Source: Minisyncoccota bacterium (lineage in GTDB: Bacteria > Patescibacteriota > Microgenomatia > UBA1400 > PJMF01). From it: DNA of 10,568 nt. A model generated the notes under the pieces. It was not told where the DNA came from. It searched no databases and worked only from the letters and a program-made list of their open reading frames with translations. This document shows, piece after piece, positions 6,815 to 10,568 of this stretch. A program made the position numbers and the translations under genes. The DNA lies in NCBI GenBank assembly GCA_012799795.1, contig JAAZKO010000017.1, forward strand, positions 1 to 10,568. Direction: 5' to 3'. The number at the start of each line of letters is the position of its first letter. Positions within the stretch are counted from its first letter, which is position 1.

Positions 6815-7390
6815 TTTTAAGTGCTGATTAATAAATTTGACTAACAAATCAATTGGCAAACCATGAGTAAAGGCCGTCAAATTGCCCTTCGACCAAGCTA
6901 ATAGGGCCATCCCCGCATCGTAAGCAGGACTAAAAGCAGCTGACCAAGTCAATACCGGCTGGTGACTAATGTAATTTTCAATTTCAACTGACGAGAGCTG
7001 GCGAAAAGAGGCCTTAGTCTTTACACTGGAATTTTTTATAGTTCTTTCATGAGAATTTTTATAAATAAAGGCATAACCAGTAATGGCTTGAATTTCCCAG
7101 CCACTTTGAAATTTAAGCATCTTTCTTGCCTCAGCTTTTGTTTTAGGTTTTTCTAGAATTTTTCCTCGACACACACAAAAAGTATCAGCTGCCACAATAA
7201 TTGCTTCTCCGGTCACCGTCTTTGCTACTTCCTCAGCTTTAGCTAAAGCAATTTTTTTGGCTTTATCTCGAGGATTTTTAAAAGTAATTAGCGACTCATC
7301 GATGCGCGCCGGATGAGTTTTAAATTGATATGGTAAACTTGCTAAAAGCCTTGCCCGTTGTGGCGATTGAGATGCTAAAATAAATTGCAT
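6776..7390 (-). CDS. maf: Maf-family nucleoside triphosphate pyrophosphatase
   Basis: A 204-residue cytoplasmic protein of the Maf/HAM1 superfamily, which hydrolyses non-canonical or pyrimidine nucleoside triphosphates to monophosphate and pyrophosphate. Motifs: ASQSPQRARLL (6-16, a variant of SxSPRR), DES (31-33), VAADT (66-70) with metal-binding D69, EKPKT (80-84), GYAFI (105-109) and HGLPIDLL (176-183), equivalent to the usual VGLPL near the C-terminus. The central SPAYDAGMALLAWSKG replaces the usual GxYGIQG region, so subfamily and nucleotide preference are uncertain. ATG 7390 is chosen because it puts the S-x-S-P motif at the canonical N-terminal position; an in-frame ATG at 7507 would add 39 residues reading back through the start of galU. 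A good promoter lies directly upstream. The 3' end overlaps the convergent UbiA-family gene by 39 bases, giving a short basic tail. Confidence 0.87.
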   Translation of the reverse strand: MQFILASQSPQRARLLASLPYQFKTHPARIDESLITFKNPRDKAKKIALAKAEEVAKTVTGEAIIVAADTFCVCRGKILEKPKTKAEARKMLKFQSGWEIQAITGYAFIYKNSHERTIKNSSVKTKASFRQLSSVEIENYISHQPVLTWSAAFSPAYDAGMALLAWSKGNLTAFTHGLPIDLLVKFINQHLKLGVNNKHYSNKP

Positions 7391-7400
7391 AAACTTAATA

Positions 7401-7429
7401 AGTATACAAAAATATCTAATGAAAGACAA
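7401..7429 (-). promoter_or_regulatory. Promoter of maf, almost leaderless
   Basis: Read on the minus strand, TTGTCT (7429-7424) and TATACT (7406-7401) are spaced by exactly 17 bases. Only ten bases separate the -10 box from the maf ATG at 7390, so the 5' leader would be about 3-4 bases, too short for a ribosome-binding site. The site lies within the 42-base gap between the divergent maf and galU genes. Confidence 0.6.
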
Positions 7430-7432
7430 AAT

Positions 7433-8308
7433 ATGAAAATTAATAAGGCAGTAATTACTTCGGCCGGTTTCGGAACTAGATTTTTGCCCATCACTAAAAC
7501 TATCCAAAAAGAAATGCTGCCCATTTTAGATCGACCGCTAATTGACTATGTGGTTGAAGATTGTGTTAAGGCGGGTATCAGTGACATTATTTTTGTTGTT
7601 AGCGAACACAACTATCAAGTGCTCCATTATTATCGAGAAAATCAAAGGCTTTATCAATATTTAAAGAAAAATAACAAATTAGAACTTTATGAGTTAATTG
7701 AAAATCTCCATCTAAAAGCTAATTTTCATTTCATCAAACAACGTGATGCTGATGATTATGGCACAGCTGTCCCCGTCCAACTCGCTAAAGAATACTTAAA
7801 AGACGAGGAGGCATTTTTAGTGCTCATGGGCGATGATTTTATTTACAAGCAAAATGGTTTGAGCGAAGTGACAGCCATGATAGATACTTATGAAAAATCT
7901 GGGGCAAAGGGCTTAGTAACTTGCATTGAAAAACCAGACGAATTACTCCACCGTTACGGGGTGGCACAATTGGCTAAAGAAAATAATTTTCGTTATTTAC
8001 AAGCCCTGGTTGAAAAACCTAAGCCAGGTACAGCTCCATCTAACTTAGCAAATATTAGTAAATATATCTTGCCTCAAGCAGTTTTTGATCTAATCGCTGT
8101 ACAAGAACCAAACCCTCAATCTGGAGAGCTCTATATAACTGACACTATTAGTCAGCTAGCTCTTACTGAAAAAGTGGTAATTCATCAACCGCAAGGAGAG
8201 TATCTTGATGGAGGTTATCCCTTAGGCTGGCTGTTGGCTAACCTTAGCGTTGCCAAAGACAATGAAAAAATTTGGCAAGAAGTTAAAAAATTTGTTGAGC
8301 AAAGATAA
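7433..8308 (+). CDS. galU: Sugar-1-phosphate nucleotidyltransferase, probable UTP-glucose-1-phosphate uridylyltransferase
   Basis: A 291-residue cytoplasmic enzyme of the GalU/RmlA nucleotidyltransferase fold, expected to make UDP-glucose from UTP and glucose-1-phosphate for glycan synthesis. Motifs: VITSAGFGTRFLP (7-19), the GxGTR nucleotide loop; KEMLPI (26-31) with the conserved Lys; DDYGTAVPV (107-115); the metal-binding GDD (133-135); VEKPKP (193-198); GELYITDTI (231-239); and LDGGYPLGWLLAN (258-270), the GalU-type C-terminal sugar and phosphate site. Length fits bacterial GalU (about 290-300). The DDYGTA segment is a little unusual, since GalU proteins more often have a GLGHA/GLGDA-like sequence there, so another sugar is possible. 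ATG 7433 is preferred over ATG 7385 because family members begin four to six residues before KAVI, and the earlier start would overlap maf. The gene is divergent from maf and convergent with trxB, with nine bases between stops and no clear terminator. Confidence 0.85.
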   Translation: MKINKAVITSAGFGTRFLPITKTIQKEMLPILDRPLIDYVVEDCVKAGISDIIFVVSEHNYQVLHYYRENQRLYQYLKKNNKLELYELIENLHLKANFHFIKQRDADDYGTAVPVQLAKEYLKDEEAFLVLMGDDFIYKQNGLSEVTAMIDTYEKSGAKGLVTCIEKPDELLHRYGVAQLAKENNFRYLQALVEKPKPGTAPSNLANISKYILPQAVFDLIAVQEPNPQSGELYITDTISQLALTEKVVIHQPQGEYLDGGYPLGWLLANLSVAKDNEKIWQEVKKFVEQR

Positions 8309-8317
8309 AAAATTTAC

Positions 8318-9394
8318 TTAACTCTTATCAACTATTTCTAACCATTTTTCAATATCAATGGCTGCCATAGCTCCAGAACCAGCTGCTACTATGGCTTGAC
8401 GATAACGGCTATCACTTACATCACCCGCAGCAAATACCCCAGAGACTGAAGTCATTGTTGGGAAATGATTACTAGAGCTCCCTTCTTGTTCCTTACTCAG
8501 TTTCTTTAAGGCTTGTTGGCTACCAAACTGTCTAGTAAGAATATAAGAACGCTCGTCCATTTCAATTTGATTAGTAAACAAAGCGCTGTTGGGAAGATGA
8601 CCAATGGCCATAAATATTCCATCAGCTGCAACTTCCTTTTCTAGCCCTTTTTGTAAAAGCTTCAAAGCAGTCACTCGCTGTTGATCGCCGAGTATCTCCT
8701 TGACTTCTGTGTTCCATAAAATTTTAATGTTATTATCATCAAAAACTCGCTTTTGTAAAATTTTACTAGCACGAAATTGCTCACGACGGTGAACAAGAAA
8801 CACTTGATCGGTAAATTTTCTTAAAGCTAGAGCGTCACCCAAAGCAGTGTCACCTCCACCCACCACAAATACTTTTTTGTTTCGATAAAAAGCTCCGTCA
8901 CAAACAGCACAAAAACCAAGCCCTTTACCTAAATAGGTTTTTTCTCCAGGTACGCCCGGCCTAATGTTCTCAGACCCCGTACTAATTAACACACTTTGCG
9001 CACTATAATCCGCTTTCTTATTTTTTTTGATCAGCTCAGTAGCTTTTAAAAGTTCTTGATTGGAAAAACGCTTAAAGTCTTGAAAGTCTATATTTTCTGG
9101 TAAAGAAGTCCATAATCGGAAGGGTCTTTGACTAAAATCAACTGCTGTTATTTCTTCATAACGAATTTCCGCATCAAACTTTGTTGCTTGTTTTTGCAAA
9201 TTTAACATGAACTCTGGACCTCGCATTCCATCTGGAAAACCGGGAAAATTTTCAACATCACGAGTAAACATCAATTGACCTCCCATGCTCGAACCACTAA
9301 ACAATGTTGGTTTTAATAAAGCCCGACCCAAATAAATTCCTGCAGTAAAACCTGCTGGTCCTGAACCAATAACAGCAATTGTTAAATTTTGCAT
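8318..9394 (-). CDS. trxB: Thioredoxin reductase (NADPH), with two family-atypical insertions
   Basis: A 358-residue FAD-dependent cytoplasmic disulfide reductase that passes electrons from NADPH to thioredoxin. FAD site GSGPAG (10-15); redox centre CAVCDG (162-167, CxxC with following Asp); NADPH site GGGDTALG (179-186) with HRREQFRA (202-209), whose arginines contact the NADPH 2'-phosphate; and C-terminal GVFAAGDV (319-326) with YRQA (331-334). It is about 40-45 residues longer than typical bacterial TrxB. The extra sequence lies mainly at about 98-128, a charged, Lys/Asn-rich stretch between FAD-domain strands, and about 289-310, before the last FAD motif. All catalytic elements are intact. 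It is the third gene of the csoR-trx-trxB unit, 41 bases after the trx stop, with an AGAAGGA element before the ATG. Other flavin reductases such as ferredoxin-NADP reductase of the TrxR fold are excluded by CAVC. Confidence 0.95.
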   Translation of the reverse strand: MQNLTIAVIGSGPAGFTAGIYLGRALLKPTLFSGSSMGGQLMFTRDVENFPGFPDGMRGPEFMLNLQKQATKFDAEIRYEEITAVDFSQRPFRLWTSLPENIDFQDFKRFSNQELLKATELIKKNKKADYSAQSVLISTGSENIRPGVPGEKTYLGKGLGFCAVCDGAFYRNKKVFVVGGGDTALGDALALRKFTDQVFLVHRREQFRASKILQKRVFDDNNIKILWNTEVKEILGDQQRVTALKLLQKGLEKEVAADGIFMAIGHLPNSALFTNQIEMDERSYILTRQFGSQQALKKLSKEQEGSSSNHFPTMTSVSGVFAAGDVSDSRYRQAIVAAGSGAMAAIDIEKWLEIVDKS

Positions 9395-9396
9395 AT

Positions 9397-9403
9397 TCCT
9401 TCT
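9397..9403 (-). promoter_or_regulatory. Ribosome-binding site of trxB with short spacing
   Basis: AGAAGGA on the minus strand is a good match to the anti-Shine-Dalgarno sequence but ends only two bases before the ATG at 9394, shorter than the usual five to nine. No better in-frame start lies just downstream, because the FAD motif already begins near residue 6. Confidence 0.5.
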
Positions 9404-9435
9404 AAGTAATTTATAAATTAAATAAATTGCCTAAT

Positions 9436-9774
9436 CTAGGCGAGTGCTTCTTCAATCATTTTTTGATAGCCACTTTCACCTGGAAAACCAATTTTGCGAT
9501 CATGTTCTTGCATTTTACCATCATCATCTTTCTTAAAAATAATGACTGTGGGAATGCTCATCACATTAAATTGTCCTGCCACATCTCTCGCTTCATCCAC
9601 ATTTAACTTAGCAATAATTATTTTGTCTTTGTAATCATTAGCTAATTTATCAATAATTGGCGCAGCCATTTGACATGGACCACACCACTCAGCAAAGAAA
9701 TCCACCAAAACTGGTGTTTTTGCATTATCCAAAGTGGATTGAAAATTACTACTATCTAAATGTTGTGCTGGCAT
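9436..9774 (-). CDS. trxA: Thioredoxin
   Basis: A 112-residue cytoplasmic thioredoxin that reduces protein disulfides and is recycled by the reductase encoded next to it. The active site is the classical WCGPC (30-34), preceded by VDFFAEW with the buried Asp25. The cis-proline loop is SIP (73-75), and a conserved Gly lies in the last strand region (G96). There is no signal peptide or lipobox, so it is not an exported thiol-disulfide protein. A short acidic loop, KKDDDGK (81-87), is somewhat longer than in E. coli TrxA. The start at 9774 is supported by GAAAGG five bases upstream and by the normal distance of the first helix from the N-terminus. It lies 21 bases after the csoR-like stop and 41 bases before trxB, which indicates one transcript. 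Confidence 0.96.
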   Translation of the reverse strand: MPAQHLDSSNFQSTLDNAKTPVLVDFFAEWCGPCQMAAPIIDKLANDYKDKIIIAKLNVDEARDVAGQFNVMSIPTVIIFKKDDDGKMQEHDRKIGFPGESGYQKMIEEALA

Positions 9775-9779
9775 ACTTG

Positions 9780-9785
9780 CCTTTC
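9780..9785 (-). promoter_or_regulatory. Ribosome-binding site of the thioredoxin gene
   Basis: GAAAGG on the minus strand lies five bases before the ATG at 9774, within the 21-base gap after the repressor stop. It supports this start and shows that Shine-Dalgarno initiation is used for genes inside transcription units. Confidence 0.55.
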
Positions 9786-9795
9786 TTTATCTTTA

Positions 9796-10059
9796 TTACT
9801 TTAATAATTCTTTTAAAATTAAATTTAATTGCTTCTGATCTTTCTCTTTAACACAATGGTCGGCAGCATTAGTTAAAACATCTCTAGCCACTCTTGACAG
9901 CGAATTACGAGCGGCAGTAATTTGTTGAGCTATTTCAACACAGGGTCGTTCAGATTGATACATGCGAATTAAACCATCAACTTGACCACGAATACGTTTT
10001 AATTGAGCAACTGTCTTATCCTCACTGGTCAAAGTTAATTTATTTCTTTTGAGAGCCAT
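9796..10059 (-). CDS. CsoR-family repressor, CstR-like (lacks the copper-ligand His)
   Basis: An 87-residue, all-helical DNA-binding protein of the CsoR/RcnR/CstR family (DUF156), normally a tetramer that releases its operator on binding metal or on cysteine modification. Family sequence: QLKRIRGQVDGLIRMYQ (19-35), C40 in the ERPC element, the helix QQITAARNSLSR (45-56) and DHCV (67-70) with C69. Aligned with Mycobacterium tuberculosis CsoR, C40 and C69 correspond to C36 and C65, but the Cu(I) ligand H61 is Ala65 and the second-shell Tyr35 is Pro39. Two cysteines without the His is the CstR pattern, whose members sense persulfides or reactive sulfur. Next-door His68 could still be a ligand in an unusual geometry. 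It is the first gene of a unit with trx and trxB, and a CsoR-type operator lies in its own promoter, so autorepression is likely. There is no copper ATPase or CopZ nearby. Family call is firm; the signal sensed is inference. Confidence 0.9.
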   Translation of the reverse strand: MALKRNKLTLTSEDKTVAQLKRIRGQVDGLIRMYQSERPCVEIAQQITAARNSLSRVARDVLTNAADHCVKEKDQKQLNLILKELLK

Positions 10060-10065
10060 GTTATT

Positions 10066-10093
10066 ATTATACCCTATGGGGGTATCTTGGCAA
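10066..10093 (-). promoter_or_regulatory. Promoter of the csoR-trx-trxB unit, leaderless geometry
   Basis: On the minus strand TTGCCA (10093-10088) and a consensus TATAAT (10071-10066) are 16 bases apart. The -10 box ends six bases before the ATG at 10059, so transcription should start at or within a base or two of the start codon, and no Shine-Dalgarno sequence is present. The spacer contains the repressor operator. Confidence 0.7.
10069..10085. promoter_or_regulatory. CsoR-family operator between the -35 and -10 boxes
   Basis: ATACCCTATGGGGGTAT (plus strand) has perfect 6-bp inverted ends, ATACCC and GGGTAT, around a G-rich centre. This is the form known for CsoR-family operators: A/T-flanked TACCC and GGGTA arms around a G/C tract. 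It fills the spacer and the first bases of the -10 box of the promoter for the csoR-like gene, so bound repressor would block RNA polymerase from starting the whole csoR-trx-trxB unit. Confidence 0.82.
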
Positions 10094-10114
10094 TAGCTAA
10101 TTTCTTGAATATTG

Positions 10115-10568
10115 TTAGTTTTTTAATTGAGCTTGTTTTTTAACGATCCGTCCCAATAACTTGTCTAAGCGTAATTCCTCAGTATCAGTTCTTTGGTTTT
10201 TCTTATCCAATTCTTTAATTTCTTGATTTATTTCTTCAATTTCAGCATGGACTATATTCTTTTTAACTTGATATAGAGCCTTTTGCCACTCTTTTTCCAG
10301 CTCAACATTTTTAATATTTTTTTCAAATTCAGGATTAAGTAATAATTCCATCAGTTTTTCTTTTAAATCTTCAGCTAATTTTTTACTAAATTTTTCTAGA
10401 TCAAAATTTTTTAATTCTTTAGCCAGAAGCTCAACAATATTAATCAATCCAGGCGTTTGCCAATTTAAAGATAAAACTTCCTTTACTTCTTTAAGAAATA
10501 ATTCTTCTTCAAATTGAAAAAGCAAAAATAAGAGATATTCCTCCATAATTTCTTGATGGCTTTTAGAG
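10115..10568 (-). CDS. dnaG: Probable DNA primase DnaG, C-terminal fragment (5' end beyond the window)
   Basis: The frame stays open to the right edge: seven further codons (SKSHQEI) precede the internal ATG at 10546, so this is the 3' end of a longer gene. About 150 residues are visible, almost all helical and highly charged (Glu, Lys, Leu). The order fits the C-terminal helicase-binding region of DnaG: a helical bundle beginning EEYLLFLLFQ, the middle part LMELLLNPEFEKN, then a long helix with EIEEINQEIKELDKK and a final helical hairpin ending KKQAQLKN, like the usual LLxELxxLxxxL tail. The zinc finger and TOPRIM domains are outside the window, so the call rests on overall pattern rather than catalytic residues. 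In DnaG this part recruits the replicative helicase DnaB. The stop lies 55 bases before the csoR-like gene, with a separate promoter between them. Confidence 0.6.
   Translation of the reverse strand, partial: SKSHQEIMEEYLLFLLFQFEEELFLKEVKEVLSLNWQTPGLINIVELLAKELKNFDLEKFSKKLAEDLKEKLMELLLNPEFEKNIKNVELEKEWQKALYQVKKNIVHAEIEEINQEIKELDKKNQRTDTEELRLDKLLGRIVKKQAQLKN

Noticed and set aside
7385..7432. Longer galU start at 7385
   Set aside because: It would overlap the maf start codon and add 16 residues before the normal GalU N-terminus (MKINKAVITSAG).
7391..7507. Longer maf start at 7507
   Set aside because: The 39 extra residues lie over the galU N-terminal coding region, match no Maf feature, and the promoter at 7429-7401 would lie inside the gene.
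8294..8332. Bidirectional terminator between galU and trxB
   Set aside because: Only weak, widely spaced pairings of about five bases (GTTGA/TCAAC, GATAA/TTATC) are present, so no terminator is called.
9657..9851. 64-codon plus-strand frame antisense to the thioredoxin and repressor genes
   Set aside because: It lies opposite WCGPC and other firmly identified coding sequence and has no recognisable features.
10069..10085. Rho-independent terminator for dnaG formed by the ATACCC/GGGTAT palindrome
   Set aside because: The stem is only six base pairs and is followed by AATAATAAC on the transcript strand, with no T-run; its sequence and position fit an operator much better.
1..10568. CRISPR arrays, tRNA or rRNA genes, insertion sequences, phage or toxin-antitoxin genes
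   Set aside because: Nearly all bases are covered by identified coding sequence, the longest gap is about 55 bases, and no regularly spaced repeats, tRNA-like folds or transposase motifs were seen.

Overview
The window is about 10.6 kb of AT-rich, gene-dense bacterial DNA using the standard code (TGG for Trp; TAA, TAG and TGA all serve as stops). Short intergenic gaps, compact proteins and divergent, membrane-rich envelope glycosyltransferases resembling those of the Candidate Phyla Radiation (Patescibacteria) make a CPR-type bacterium the best guess. That placement is inference; there is no rRNA or other marker here. The window looks like a whole short contig: both end genes are cut off, and the first 92 bases form a perfect fold-back.

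Left part (1-2785, + strand). The 3' end of a methionyl-tRNA synthetase gene (metG) is followed by a TatD-family nuclease, a common bacterial pair, and by a membrane-bound family-2 glycosyltransferase. A hairpin plus T-run at 2754-2785 ends this unit.

Envelope block (2767-6814, + strand). A promoter overlapping that terminator puts its predicted start point on the ATG of a GT39/ArnT-like membrane glycosyltransferase. Then come a small three-helix membrane protein, a WecA/MraY-superfamily phosphoglycosyltransferase with altered active-site motifs, and a UbiA-family enzyme most like decaprenyl-phosphate phosphoribosyltransferase. Together they suggest assembly of surface glycans on a polyprenyl-phosphate carrier.

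Middle (6776-8308). A Maf nucleotide pyrophosphatase gene (- strand) overlaps the end of the UbiA gene tail to tail. It is divergent from galU (+ strand), which makes nucleotide-activated sugar, probably UDP-glucose, and so fits the envelope theme.

Right part (8318-10568, - strand). The C-terminal end of a probable DnaG primase lies upstream of a three-gene unit: a CsoR/CstR-family repressor, thioredoxin and thioredoxin reductase. The repressor has both conserved cysteines but lacks the copper-ligand histidine. A textbook CsoR-family operator lies inside its promoter, between -35 and -10. This looks like an autoregulated thiol or reactive-sulfur response that controls the thioredoxin system.

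The three best promoters (GT39, maf, csoR-like) all predict transcripts with essentially no 5' leader, whereas the internal trx and trxB genes carry Shine-Dalgarno-like sequences.
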